Shown here: piece by piece, positions 22,262 through 34,739 of the stretch
Numbering within the stretch: position 1 is the first letter of the stretch
Layout of the letters: the number at the start of each line of letters is the position of its first letter
Origin: Chlamydiota bacterium
Lineage (GTDB): Bacteria > Patescibacteriota > Saccharimonadia > Saccharimonadales > UBA4665
Assembly: GCA_903970425.1 (NCBI GenBank)
Contig: CAJCIR010000036.1
Span: 1 to 41,655 of the forward strand
Length of the DNA: 41,655 bases
Direction of reading: 5' to 3'
Position numbers and translations under genes: made by a program
The notes under the pieces: model-generated
Seen by the model: the letters and a program-made list of their open reading frames with translations, nothing else
Told to the model about the DNA's origin: nothing
Databases searched by the model: none

Positions 22262-25222
22262 GTGGGGGTACTAATTTTCATACTGATCTTCCTTGCGGCG
22301 TTAGTCATCTTCTTTGGCCCGCCTGTCTATCTATATATTCAGAAAAACTTTAGGGAGCAGAAAAGCTACGAGAGGGGTCTTAAGATGATCCCACTCTTAA
22401 TTCACTTACCGCCCCCAAGTGAAGATACTGATCTGAATGGACGAGATGTTAGAGATGTTACCGAGGAAACAATCTCAAAGGCCCAGATCATATACAATAT
22501 CATTAGTAGTACCTTGCAAAAGGGATTCAAGAGCAAGTTCTATGGACAGCGTCACTTCTCCTTTGAGATTGTAGGGACCAATGGACGAGTCTACTTTTAC
22601 GCTGCTGTCCCGGTCAGCCTTGTAGATGTAGTAAAACAAGCAGTGGTAAGTGCTTATCCAACAGCTCGCCTAGAAGAGGCTGAAGAGCACAATATCTTTA
22701 ATCCAATCGGCAAGATCAGTAGTACCGTAGGAGGACAGCTAACCCTAAAAGAGGACTATGCCTATCCTATAGCGACATACCAAGATCTGAAACGAGATGC
22801 CATGCAGTCTATGCTCAACGCCCTATCTTCCCTTAATAAAGAAGATGGAGTAGGCATACAAATTGTTATGCGACCGGCAGAGACATCATGGCGAAAAGAG
22901 GCTTCTGAAGTAGCTTCCAATAAGAGAGAAGGTAAGGGTCACAAATCTGGTGGCAGTAGCGTTATCTTAGATGAAATTGAAAGTTGGATCAGGCACATTG
23001 TTCATGGCATTATATGGGGACCTCTCGAAGATAAAGGCAAGGAACACGGAGGGTCGTCTAGTAGCTCATCTGCTTTAGATCAATCAGTAATTGATTCAAT
23101 AGAAGATAAGACTCGTCATCCGGGGTTTGAAGTGGTAATAAGAGTGATTGCTTCGTCTAATATAAGTCAACGCTCACAGAGTATTTTAAATCACGTAGTA
23201 GCTTCCTTCGCTCTCTTTGATTCTCCTGGAAAAAATGGCTTTAAGTACACTCCAGCAAAGGACATAGAGGAATTTGTAACAGCTTATATCCTACGTTTCT
23301 TCCCACACCAGAAGAAGAGAGATATTTTAAACTCAGTAGAATTAGCGACCATCTTTCACTTTCCTGACGAGAGCAACATACCAACATCTCAACTGGAAAG
23401 ACAGGCTTCTAAGCAAGTTGATGGACCACGCAACATGTCTGATGACGGGCTACTGCTAGGCTATAACCTATTTAGGGGCGTTAAAAAGCCTATTCGATTA
23501 GCCATAGGCGATCGTCAAAGGCACATGTATGCGGTTGGACAGACGGGAACGGGTAAGTCCACGTTTCTAGAAAACCTTGCCCTACAGGACATGCTGAGTG
23601 GCAATGGCTTTGCATTCGTTGACCCTCATGGCGATACTGCCGAGAAACTTCTATCTATGGTGCCAAAAGAGCGTACTGAGGATGTTATCTACTTTTCTCC
23701 AGCAGACATGAGCTATCCCATGGGGTTAAACCTCTTTGAGTTCCGCGATCCCCAACAAAAGGACTTTCTTATCCAAGAGGCTCTAAATATGCTTTATAAA
23801 CTGTACGATCCTCAACACCAGGGAATCATGGGCCCTCGATACGAACACCTTTTCCGTAACGCTGCCCTGACGATTATGGCCGACCCAGCTGGAGGGACTT
23901 TCGTAGACATACCTAAACTCTTTAGGGATCCGAAGTACGTTCAAGAGAAACTAAAGTACGTTACCGACCAAAGTGTCATTGAATTCTGGCAAAAAGAGAT
24001 GCCCCAGTCCCAACGCTCCAATGAGTTCGGTGAGGTTATGAGTTGGTTTGTGAGTAAGTTCGGCGCCTTCTTATCTAATGAGATGATGCGTAACATTATT
24101 GGTCAAACAAAAAGCTCCTTCGATTTAAGAGATGTCATGGATAACAAGAAGATACTGCTGGTAAATCTAAGTAAGGGGCGACTCGGGGAACTTAACTCTA
24201 AGCTGCTTGGCATGATTTTTGTGATGAAATTCCAGGTGGCAGCTATGAGTAGGGCTAACTTGACTGAAGCCGAGAGAATAGATTTTGCCCTATACGTTGA
24301 CGAGTTCCAGAACTTCTCAACCGACTCATTTGCCACAATAATGTCAGAGGCCCGCAAATACCACTTGAATCTAATAGTTGCTAACCAGTTTACGACCCAG
24401 TTAACAGACGAAATACGCGAGGCAGTTTTTGGAAACATGGGTACGATAGTTTCATTTAGAGTCGGTCAATCTGACGTTGAGGTTTTGTCTAGGTACTTCC
24501 AGCCAGCCTTCGAAGCAGAGGACTTACTTCGGTTACCAAACTACAATACAATTACCCGAACTCTTGTAGGGGGAGTCCCTACCAATCCTTTCAGTATGAG
24601 TACGCTGCCTCCACAGGGTGCTCCAAACCCCAAGCTGGCCGAAGCTCTCAAGCAGCTTTCTGCCGCGAAGTATGGCCGTCCTAAGCAGATTGTCGAGAAA
24701 GAGATCTTTGAACGACTGGCAGTATCAGCAGAACCAATTGCGCCACCGAGTACTTTTGGTTCACCGCCACCTGCACCCTCACGACCAGCCGGCCTACCTC
24801 CACAACAGGCTCCTAGCACCATTAATCCAGCAGCCTCACCAGCATTAGCGACTAACCAGCCTCCCGCTAAGACTAGTGGTTCTTCTTTCCTTGATGAGTG
24901 GCTGGCAAAGCGTAGTGCTCCGAACCCGACTACTTCCTCACCAAATCCAACGCCATCGATAGCACCACCCGCAGCTACTAATGATGCTTTTTCTCCACCC
25001 ACTTATCCGGGCCTAGATACAGTTCCCTCCGTGCCAAACCAGCAACCAGTTGTTAGCTTATCGCCTGCTGGGCCACAGCTTCAATCAGTTATGAGCCAGC
25101 CACCACAACCGCAGCCTCCGAAGACGGAAGTACACCTAAATCTTAAGAATGCTAACCACGGCGATGAGGACGGCATCTTTATTGATCGTTCGGGTAATAT
25201 ACATTCAAGTCAACAAGCCTAA
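22262..25222 (+). CDS. VirD4/TraG-like type IV secretion ATPase (986 aa)
   Basis: The GTG start is preceded by GGTGGAG. One N-terminal membrane helix (about 3-25) anchors the protein. A region of about 350 residues with alternating strands and helices precedes the motor domain: Walker A VGQTGTGKSTFLENLA (about residue 424), FAFVDPHGDTAEKLL, and Walker B FALYVDEFQNF (about 677), then ANQFTTQL. The last roughly 160 residues are Pro/Ala/Ser/Gln-rich and disordered, apart from a short charged tail. It resembles coupling or DUF87-type ATPases that drive DNA or protein across membranes. No relaxase or other T4SS gene is nearby. The stop codon forms the loop of a terminator hairpin. Confidence 0.82.
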   Translation: MGVLIFILIFLAALVIFFGPPVYLYIQKNFREQKSYERGLKMIPLLIHLPPPSEDTDLNGRDVRDVTEETISKAQIIYNIISSTLQKGFKSKFYGQRHFSFEIVGTNGRVYFYAAVPVSLVDVVKQAVVSAYPTARLEEAEEHNIFNPIGKISSTVGGQLTLKEDYAYPIATYQDLKRDAMQSMLNALSSLNKEDGVGIQIVMRPAETSWRKEASEVASNKREGKGHKSGGSSVILDEIESWIRHIVHGIIWGPLEDKGKEHGGSSSSSSALDQSVIDSIEDKTRHPGFEVVIRVIASSNISQRSQSILNHVVASFALFDSPGKNGFKYTPAKDIEEFVTAYILRFFPHQKKRDILNSVELATIFHFPDESNIPTSQLERQASKQVDGPRNMSDDGLLLGYNLFRGVKKPIRLAIGDRQRHMYAVGQTGTGKSTFLENLALQDMLSGNGFAFVDPHGDTAEKLLSMVPKERTEDVIYFSPADMSYPMGLNLFEFRDPQQKDFLIQEALNMLYKLYDPQHQGIMGPRYEHLFRNAALTIMADPAGGTFVDIPKLFRDPKYVQEKLKYVTDQSVIEFWQKEMPQSQRSNEFGEVMSWFVSKFGAFLSNEMMRNIIGQTKSSFDLRDVMDNKKILLVNLSKGRLGELNSKLLGMIFVMKFQVAAMSRANLTEAERIDFALYVDEFQNFSTDSFATIMSEARKYHLNLIVANQFTTQLTDEIREAVFGNMGTIVSFRVGQSDVEVLSRYFQPAFEAEDLLRLPNYNTITRTLVGGVPTNPFSMSTLPPQGAPNPKLAEALKQLSAAKYGRPKQIVEKEIFERLAVSAEPIAPPSTFGSPPPAPSRPAGLPPQQAPSTINPAASPALATNQPPAKTSGSSFLDEWLAKRSAPNPTTSSPNPTPSIAPPAATNDAFSPPTYPGLDTVPSVPNQQPVVSLSPAGPQLQSVMSQPPQPQPPKTEVHLNLKNANHGDEDGIFIDRSGNIHSSQQA

Positions 25223-25234
25223 GGCTTGTCTTTT
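25213..25234 (+). terminator. Terminator overlapping the ATPase stop codon
   Basis: ACAAGCC (25213-25219) and GGCTTGT (25223-25229) pair perfectly around a three-base loop that is the TAA stop itself. CTTTTG follows. Confidence 0.6.
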
Positions 25235-25246
25235 GTCATAAATTAG

Positions 25247-25252
25247 ACTATA
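25247..25252 (+). promoter_or_regulatory. -10 element of gyrB-gyrA
   Basis: TATAAT lies about 60 bases before the gyrB ATG. The leader carries GAGAGGG at a suitable distance, so this is a conventional leadered message. Confidence 0.55.
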
Positions 25253-25308
25253 ATTAACGGAGAAGGAATTGGATAATTATACCTTATAAATCCGAGAGGG
25301 TGATTTAG

Positions 25309-27279
<1,971 letters not shown>

Positions 27280-27283
27280 GATT

Positions 27284-29770
27284 ATGAACGACGAAGAAAA
27301 AGCGGAAATAATAACAAAAGCAGAAACGCACTCTCGAACTATTGAGCCAAGAACTGTTGAAGACGTAATGGAGGACAGCTATCTACGCTATTCCATGAGC
27401 GTAATAGTGTCCAGAGCTCTTCCAGACGTCCGTGACGGCCTAAAACCAGTCCATCGCCGCATTCTATACACCATGAACCGTGACGGCATTAGAGCGGGCT
27501 CTAAAACACGTAAAAGCGCTAACGTTGTTGGTGCTGTAATGGGTGACTATCACCCTCATGGCGACGCCTCGATTTACGATGCCATGGTACGCATGGCTCA
27601 ACCTTGGTCTATGCGTTACATGTTGGTTAATGGACAGGGTAATTTTGGCTCAATGGATGGAGATCCGCCAGCCGCTATGCGTTATACAGAGGCCAAGATG
27701 GCTCGCTTGGCAGAAGAACTACTGGCTGATATAGACAAGGAAACCGTTGATTTCAGAGAGAACTACGACGGTCGCCTACAAGAACCAGTTGTTTTACCAG
27801 CTAAATTACCTAACCTACTATTAAACGGACAACTTGGTATAGCCGTTGGTATGGCGACTAATATTCCTCCTCATAACTTGAGTGAATTGATAGACGCAAC
27901 TGTTCATCAAATTGATCATCCTGATGCTACTCTTGATGATCTTTTAGAGCACATAAAGGGCCCCGACTTCCCAACAGGCGCTGTTGTCTACGGTAAAGAA
28001 GCTCTACGAACAGCTTACGCAACGGGTAGGGGCGGAGTTGTTGTAAGGGGCGTTGCAGAGCTAGTGGAAGGTGCTAAAGGCCGCCACCAAATTGTTATAA
28101 CAGAGGTTCCTTATGGACTCAACAAGGCTTCTCTAATAGAAAAGATAGCTGATCTTTATAAAGACAAGAAGATAGCTGGAATAAGTGACATTCGAGATGA
28201 GAGTGCTAGAGGTAACGTTAGGATAGTTATAGATCTCAAACGCGATGCCTATCCTAAAAAGCTACTAAATCAGTTATATAAACTTACGCCACTTCAGACG
28301 ATGTTCCACTACAATATGCTGGCACTTATCGATGGCATCCAGCCCCGTATCTTAGGACTTCAGGACATCCTACAAGAGCATATAAAGCATCGCCAAGTTG
28401 TTGTTAGGCGTCGAACAGAATTCGAACTCAGAAAGGCTCAGGAACGAGCTCATGTGCTTGAGGGACTAAAGATTGCCCTAGACCATATAGACGAAGTAAT
28501 TAAAACCATACGAGCCAGCCAAACAACTGATGAAGCCCAAGAAAATCTAATCAAGCAGTTTAAGCTAAGTGAGATCCAAGCTAAGGCTATTCTCGCCATG
28601 CAACTTAGGACCCTCGCGGGTCTAGAGCGCAAAAAGATAGAAGACGAACTAGCTGAACTGATGAAATTAATCAGTGAACTTCAGAGCATTCTGGCCGACG
28701 AGAAAAAGATCCTAAAGATTGTTAAAGATGAGCTAGTCGAGCTTAAAAAGCAATACGGAGACGAGCGACGCACAAAAATTATTGACCAAGAACTTGGAAA
28801 AATGAATGACGAAGACTTGGTTCCTGATGAGCAGGTAGTGGTCACCATGACGTCTGCTAACTACGTTAAGCGCAGTCCAATAGCTGAATATAAGAAGCAG
28901 GGTCGTGGCGGCAAGGGCAAACGAGGCATGGTTACCAGGGAAGAAGACGTTATTGAACACGTAGTTAATGCAAGCACTCACGACTACTTGCTCTTCTTCA
29001 CTAATAAAGGCCGAGTCTTCCGAATTAAGACTTACGAGGTCCCAACCTCAAGCCTAAACGCTAAAGGTATCGCTTTGGTCAACTTGTTGCAGCTACAACC
29101 AGAAGAGGTAGTCACGTCGGTAATTAACGTTAGCAAGGGCGAAAATACTAAACATTTGATCATGTGTACGGTTCGTGGAGTTGTAAAGAAAACACCGTTT
29201 GAACAGTATCAGAATGTACGTAGTTCGGGCCTTATTGCCATTAATTTGGACGACGGGGATGAGCTCAGATGGATAAGAATGACTAGTGGCGACGATGAAG
29301 TTGTTATTTCTACATCGCTTGGACAAGCAATTAGGTTCCATGAAAAGGACGTAAGACCTATGGGAAGAGCATCACGGGGTGTTCGTGGTATTAGACTGCG
29401 AACCGGTGACCAAGTTATCGGTATGGACATCGTATTGGAAGGCTCCAGCATATTTGTCATTAGTAAGAATGGCTATGGTAAGCGAACTAAGATTTCTCAG
29501 TTCACTCCGCATGCTCGTGGGGGCGTGGGTATCCGCTCAGCTGTAGTGAACACAAAAACAGGTAACCTAGTCGGAGTAAAGACTCTAACAGATGACCAAC
29601 AGGAAGTAATCCTTATTTCATCGCAAGGGCAGACCATTCGTTTGGGCCTTAAAGACATTCCCGAATTGGGTAGAGCTACCCAAGGTGTACGTATCATGCG
29701 AACCAATGACGGGGACGAAGTTGTGTCTCTCGCACTTGCTGATAAAGCCGAAGAAATCATCGAAGAATAA
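27284..29770 (+). CDS. gyrA: DNA gyrase subunit A
   Basis: The 828 residues include the catalytic Tyr134 ([10 protein letters not shown]), the quinolone-determining stretch [20 protein letters not shown], a long coiled-coil region (about 370-490) and the C-terminal beta-pinwheel. The GyrA box [12 protein letters not shown] is present, supporting gyrase rather than topoisomerase IV. The usual Ser/Ala pair in the quinolone region reads Ala-Ser, as in mycobacteria. It cuts and reseals DNA. It is the second gene of the gyrBA operon. The 16S promoter begins about 28 bp after its stop. Confidence 0.96.
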   Translation: MNDEEKAEIITKAETHSRTIEPRTVEDVMEDSYLRYSMSVIVSRALPDVRDGLKPVHRRILYTMNRDGIRAGSKTRKSANVVGAVMGDYHPHGDASIYDAMVRMAQPWSMRYMLVNGQGNFGSMDGDPPAAMRYTEAKMARLAEELLADIDKETVDFRENYDGRLQEPVVLPAKLPNLLLNGQLGIAVGMATNIPPHNLSELIDATVHQIDHPDATLDDLLEHIKGPDFPTGAVVYGKEALRTAYATGRGGVVVRGVAELVEGAKGRHQIVITEVPYGLNKASLIEKIADLYKDKKIAGISDIRDESARGNVRIVIDLKRDAYPKKLLNQLYKLTPLQTMFHYNMLALIDGIQPRILGLQDILQEHIKHRQVVVRRRTEFELRKAQERAHVLEGLKIALDHIDEVIKTIRASQTTDEAQENLIKQFKLSEIQAKAILAMQLRTLAGLERKKIEDELAELMKLISELQSILADEKKILKIVKDELVELKKQYGDERRTKIIDQELGKMNDEDLVPDEQVVVTMTSANYVKRSPIAEYKKQGRGGKGKRGMVTREEDVIEHVVNASTHDYLLFFTNKGRVFRIKTYEVPTSSLNAKGIALVNLLQLQPEEVVTSVINVSKGENTKHLIMCTVRGVVKKTPFEQYQNVRSSGLIAINLDDGDELRWIRMTSGDDEVVISTSLGQAIRFHEKDVRPMGRASRGVRGIRLRTGDQVIGMDIVLEGSSIFVISKNGYGKRTKISQFTPHARGGVGIRSAVVNTKTGNLVGVKTLTDDQQEVILISSQGQTIRLGLKDIPELGRATQGVRIMRTNDGDEVVSLALADKAEEIIEE

Positions 29771-29797
29771 TTATCGATTTCCAAAGATATTATTTTC

Positions 29798-29827
29798 TTG
29801 ACATTACTTGCCATAACAGGTTAAGAT
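29798..29827 (+). promoter_or_regulatory. 16S rRNA promoter
   Basis: TTGACA (29798-29803), an 18-base spacer and TAAGAT (29822-29827). The leader of about 100 bases carries the 5' arm of the processing stem at 29861-29896. Confidence 0.65.
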
Positions 29828-29860
29828 GAGCGTCGAGCTTTTGAGGCTTGTTAGATGTTC

Positions 29861-29896
29861 CTTAAAAATTTGAATAGTGCAAATCAACGTCAGTTC
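29861..29896 (+). other. 5' arm of 16S precursor processing stem
   Basis: TTGAATAGTGCAA here is the exact complement of TTGCACTATTCAA at 31544-31556, and the flanking AATCAACGTCA also pairs with one bulge. The stem encloses 16S alone and would be an RNase III-type substrate. Confidence 0.75.
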
Positions 29897-29934
29897 ATTT
29901 TTGACTAATATGTTTTTATATAGACAGTCAAATT

Positions 29935-31405
<1,471 letters not shown>

Positions 31406-31531
31406 CTAGGGAGATTACTAGCGTCGGATTGAGCAATCGATCTGAGAGCTAGGTCGATCTTGGTAAACTGAGTTTTAGTACTGTCAGTTTACTTTCCACA
31501 TTTATGTGGCAAGATACAGTTCTGAACAACC

Positions 31532-31567
31532 GAGTTGACGTTGGTTGCACTATTCAAGTTTTTACAG
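31532..31567 (+). other. 3' arm of 16S precursor processing stem
   Basis: GACGTTGGTTGCACTATTCA and its flanks are complementary to 29861-29896. The arm ends 6 bases before the terminator, so the 16S precursor closes before the tRNA genes. Confidence 0.75.
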
Positions 31568-31572
31568 GTATG

Positions 31573-31602
31573 AACTCTCCGTCTACGGAGAGTTTTTATT
31601 TG
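31573..31602 (+). terminator. Intrinsic terminator of the 16S unit
   Basis: AACTCTCCGT (31573-31582), loop CT, ACGGAGAGTT (31585-31594), a perfect 10-bp stem followed by TTTATTTG. It separates 16S from tRNA-Ile. Confidence 0.8.
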
Positions 31603-31612
31603 AGAGACTTAG

Positions 31613-31641
31613 TTGCTTATAAGAGAGAGTTTCGTTACAAT
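31613..31641 (+). promoter_or_regulatory. Promoter of tRNA-Ile/tRNA-Ala
   Basis: TTGCTT (31613-31618), a 17-base spacer and TACAAT (31636-31641), placed between the 16S terminator and the tRNA pair. Confidence 0.6.
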
Positions 31642-31660
31642 ACCGCTATTCTTTGTCTGT

Positions 31661-31737
31661 GGGCTTGTAGCTCAGTTGGTTAGAGCGCGTCACTGATAAT
31701 GACGAGGTCCCAGGTTCAAGTCCTGGCAAGCCCACCA
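31661..31737 (+). tRNA. tRNA-Ile (GAT)
   Basis: Acceptor GGGCTTG/CAAGCCC, D-arm GCTC...GAGC, anticodon loop CTGATAA (GAT), T-arm CCAGGTTCAAGTCCTGG, and encoded CCA. Confidence 0.96.
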
Positions 31738-31746
31738 GAAGAATAT

Positions 31747-31823
31747 GGGGATATAGCTCAGTTGGCTAGAGCACCTGCTTTGCAAGCAGGGGGTCCAGGG
31801 TTCGAGTCCCTGTATCTCCACCA
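31747..31823 (+). tRNA. tRNA-Ala (TGC)
   Basis: Acceptor GGGGATA/TATCTCC with one G-U pair, anticodon stem CCTGC/GCAGG around TTTGCAA (TGC), T-arm CAGGGTTCGAGTCCCTG, and encoded CCA. It follows tRNA-Ile by 9 bases, the order usually found in a 16S-23S spacer. Confidence 0.96.
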
Positions 31824-31884
31824 GAGTTTCGTTGTGATATCATAGTAAACATCAAAAGCAGTAGGGAGGGGATAACAACCACTG

Positions 31885-33516
31885 ATGAATAAAATTGCTC
31901 ATTACCTGCAGGATCACGTACTCGGGGAAGTCATGGACTCAGCGGATGCTAGACAGTATTTCTCTACGGACAATAGCATTTTAAACATTACTCCATCTGT
32001 TATTCTCTATCCAAGTAACGAAAACGATGTTAGAAAAACAGCAAGATTCAGCTGGCAACTAGCTGAGCGAGGACGAGTTATACCAATAACTGCCCGAGGC
32101 TCAGGAACTGACCAAACTGGTGCCGCCATTGGTAGTGGAATTATTATTGTTTTTCCAGCACATATGAACCGCATAGTTGAGTTTGATGGCAAGAATGGCG
32201 ATGCTGTTATTGAGCCTGGCATTAACTACGGTAAACTACAGCAAACCCTACACACACATAACCGTTTTCTACCGCCGTTTCCGGCTTCTTTAGAGTATTC
32301 AACCGTAGGTGGTGCGATAGCCAATAACTCCGCTGGTGAGAAGTCCATAAAGTACGGTGACACCCGTCGCTACGTTAAAGCGCTACGAGTTGTTCTGGCT
32401 AACGGGGAGGTCATTGAGACAGGTCCGCTCAGTAAACGGGAGCTTAATAAAAAACTTGGTCTAACAACTTTTGAGGGGGAAGTGTATCGTTCCCTGGACG
32501 TATTGTTGGAAGAAAATACCGCGTTGATTAATGACATTGGTCCTAGGGTGACTCGCAATACTTCTGGATATGATTTAGCTGGTATCAAATCGAAGAAAGG
32601 CTTTGACCTAACCCCGTTATTTGTAGGCTCTCAGGGGACGCTGGGAATCATCACCGAAGCTATGCTACAAACAGAGATACATAACACTGGCAGTACTCTT
32701 GTTGTGGGTTTCTTTGATGATTTGCAGAACGTACAGGATGCTGTTCTGAGCCTTAATGAACTTTCTGATCTTCCTAGTGCCATAGAGATGGTTGATGCTC
32801 AGTTACTCAGCCTAGTGGACCGCCTTAATCCCAACCTACTGAAGAACGTGATAACTAAACCGTACCCAAATTATGTCTTGTTTGTGGAGTTTGATAATGC
32901 CAATGATCGTGTACAAAAACGTCTAGCCAGAAGAGCCCGAAAGATTTTCGAAAAATATGCGGCTTCTCACCAAGTTGAGAGCGAAGAGGAGAAAAAGGCA
33001 GAGCTTTGGAAGATACGTCAGGCCTCGTCGGTTGTCTTAACCTACGTCGAAGGTGGATCAAGATCAATACCGTTAATAGAAGACGGTATAGTGCCGTTAG
33101 ACAAGCTAAATGAATACATAGCCGGCTTATACCAATTATTCGAGCGAAACCATCTGCAGATCGCTCTGTGGGGACATATTGGCGAGGGCAACATACACGT
33201 CCAGCCTTTCATGAACTTGGCTCAGGTGGGAGATCGACAAAGGATATTTAAGCTGATGGATGAATACTACACCATGGTCATTAACCTAGGAGGTAGCACC
33301 AGTGCTGGACATAATGATGGCCGACTACGTTCCCCTTATCTAGAGAAGTTATATGGCAAAGACACCATAGACCTCTTTGCAAAGGTAAAGAAGATATTTG
33401 ATCCACATAACATTCTTAATCCAGGGGTGAAAACACCATCCAGTACAAATAATTTGAAAGACATACTGCGCAAAGAATACTCCAACGATTTATATACCCA
33501 GCTACCTAGATCTTAG
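31885..33516 (+). CDS. FAD-linked oxidase, GlcD/D-lactate dehydrogenase family (543 aa)
   Basis: The PCMH-type FAD-binding domain is evident: PSNENDVRKTARFSWQLAER, ITARGSGTDQTGAAIGSGII, VEPG-like VIEPGINYGKL, and the STVGGAIANNSAGEKSIKYG block; GSQGTLGIITEAML closes it. The C-terminal oxidase domain has GHIGEGNIHVQPFMNL and HNDGR, and ends FDPHNILNPGVK, the usual end of GlcD-type proteins. No iron-sulphur domain is fused. The likely reaction is oxidation of a 2-hydroxy acid such as D-lactate or glycolate; the substrate is not certain. GGGAGGGG lies upstream at a rather long distance (about 14 bases). It is convergent with the GH10 gene, one base apart. Confidence 0.87.
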   Translation: MNKIAHYLQDHVLGEVMDSADARQYFSTDNSILNITPSVILYPSNENDVRKTARFSWQLAERGRVIPITARGSGTDQTGAAIGSGIIIVFPAHMNRIVEFDGKNGDAVIEPGINYGKLQQTLHTHNRFLPPFPASLEYSTVGGAIANNSAGEKSIKYGDTRRYVKALRVVLANGEVIETGPLSKRELNKKLGLTTFEGEVYRSLDVLLEENTALINDIGPRVTRNTSGYDLAGIKSKKGFDLTPLFVGSQGTLGIITEAMLQTEIHNTGSTLVVGFFDDLQNVQDAVLSLNELSDLPSAIEMVDAQLLSLVDRLNPNLLKNVITKPYPNYVLFVEFDNANDRVQKRLARRARKIFEKYAASHQVESEEEKKAELWKIRQASSVVLTYVEGGSRSIPLIEDGIVPLDKLNEYIAGLYQLFERNHLQIALWGHIGEGNIHVQPFMNLAQVGDRQRIFKLMDEYYTMVINLGGSTSAGHNDGRLRSPYLEKLYGKDTIDLFAKVKKIFDPHNILNPGVKTPSSTNNLKDILRKEYSNDLYTQLPRS

Positions 33517-33517
33517 G

Positions 33518-34630
33518 CTATGGTTGTTGCCAGGCTTGGCGGAACGCATAAAAAGCTGGGGTTGGGCGGTATCTGCTGTCAAACAGGTAAGAATGCGAAT
33601 CTGTACCACCGAGCCATTTAAGCAGGTTATCTTTATCGGTAGTCCCAAATTCATCGAAGCTGACACAAGATTCTGACTCTATGCAGGCTCTCACCATATT
33701 GTAGTTTATCTGTGATTCTAACTGATTTTTATAAGTGTTAGTTCCTTTAACGGAGTTAATATTAACGTCAAATTCTGTAACGTAGACGGGAAGTCCTAGA
33801 GCCTTAAATCGCTGCATGTTTTGTATGACTGCCGTCACGCTTGGAGGATCGGCGGCATTAATATGCATCTGCATCCCTATTCCTTCGATAGGCACACCTC
33901 TTGCCAGTGCTCCTTTGACATAATTGTATTCAGCATTAGATACGCTGTTTTCGGTCTCGTTATCGAAGTCGTTAAGTAGTAATTTGGCTTTAGGATCTGC
34001 TTGATGGGCCCAAATGAAAGAGTCGTCAATATATGTGGTGCCTTCACCGATATGGTCTGCCCACCAATCATCGAGACCATAGATATGCTGAGATCGAGTA
34101 AATGCTTCGTTTACCACTGTCCACTCAGCTACTTGACCCTTGTAGTGTCCTACGACAGTACTAATGTCCTGATGAAGGATGTTGAGTAGCTGAGCTTGAG
34201 TGTAGTTGCCACTTTTTAACCAGTTGGGAAGAAAATTCTTTTCACCCCATACCAGGTGGTGTATTTGAACTGGCATGTCATTAGCTTTGGCAAAAGCCAT
34301 GACCTTATTGATCTTAGTGTAGTTATAGGTGGTTGGAGAGGGGCGAAGCGTGTTCCATTGGGCCTCACCATCGATAGTTACAAAGGAATATTGTGACTTG
34401 ATGATATCCGTGTAGGGTTTTTCTGATAGGCGACTCGCCTCTACTCTCGTGCCTAGAGCTATGTCGTGAGCAGTGGCAAGGTCTTTAAGGGGTGGAGCAG
34501 GTAAGTCAGGGGCGCTTACGGAAAAATACCAATACAAGAAAGTTATGAGTATCACAACTACTGGGGTTAATAATAGAATTAACAGCTTATGAGATTTGTG
34601 TTTGCGTTTGTTTTTTTGTTTTTGTCCCAC
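33518..34630 (-). CDS. Membrane-anchored GH10 endo-xylanase-like protein (370 aa)
   Basis: A basic N-terminus (GQKQKNKRKHKSHK) and one helix (about 16-36) anchor the protein facing outward. The rest is a single GH10 barrel: IHHLVWGEKN (first substrate His/Trp motif), EWTVVNEAF with the acid/base Glu175, and LPVYVTEFDVN with the nucleophile Glu286. Both catalytic Glu are intact, so it should be active on beta-1,4-xylan or a related glycan. The start GTG 34630 follows TACTAT by six bases, suggesting a leaderless message. A xylan target is odd for an animal-associated epibiont and would suit an environmental lineage. Confidence 0.87.
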   Translation of the reverse strand: MGQKQKNKRKHKSHKLLILLLTPVVVILITFLYWYFSVSAPDLPAPPLKDLATAHDIALGTRVEASRLSEKPYTDIIKSQYSFVTIDGEAQWNTLRPSPTTYNYTKINKVMAFAKANDMPVQIHHLVWGEKNFLPNWLKSGNYTQAQLLNILHQDISTVVGHYKGQVAEWTVVNEAFTRSQHIYGLDDWWADHIGEGTTYIDDSFIWAHQADPKAKLLLNDFDNETENSVSNAEYNYVKGALARGVPIEGIGMQMHINAADPPSVTAVIQNMQRFKALGLPVYVTEFDVNINSVKGTNTYKNQLESQINYNMVRACIESESCVSFDEFGTTDKDNLLKWLGGTDSHSYLFDSRYRPTPAFYAFRQAWQQP

Positions 34631-34719
34631 GCCACAATAGTATCTTCAATCTGTATAAATATCCATCCTTAAGATAGGTAGATGGTTATTTTTCTTATCA
34701 AGAAGTTGTATACTATTTC

Positions 34720-34725
34720 TATAAT
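34720..34725 (+). promoter_or_regulatory. -10 element of the 1733-residue protein gene
   Basis: TATAAT is followed by 14 A/T-only bases and the ATG. The leader would be only about 7 bases, with no Shine-Dalgarno site. It lies in the 109-bp divergent gap with the GH10 gene. Confidence 0.55.
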
Positions 34726-34739
34726 TTAAAAATAAAAAA

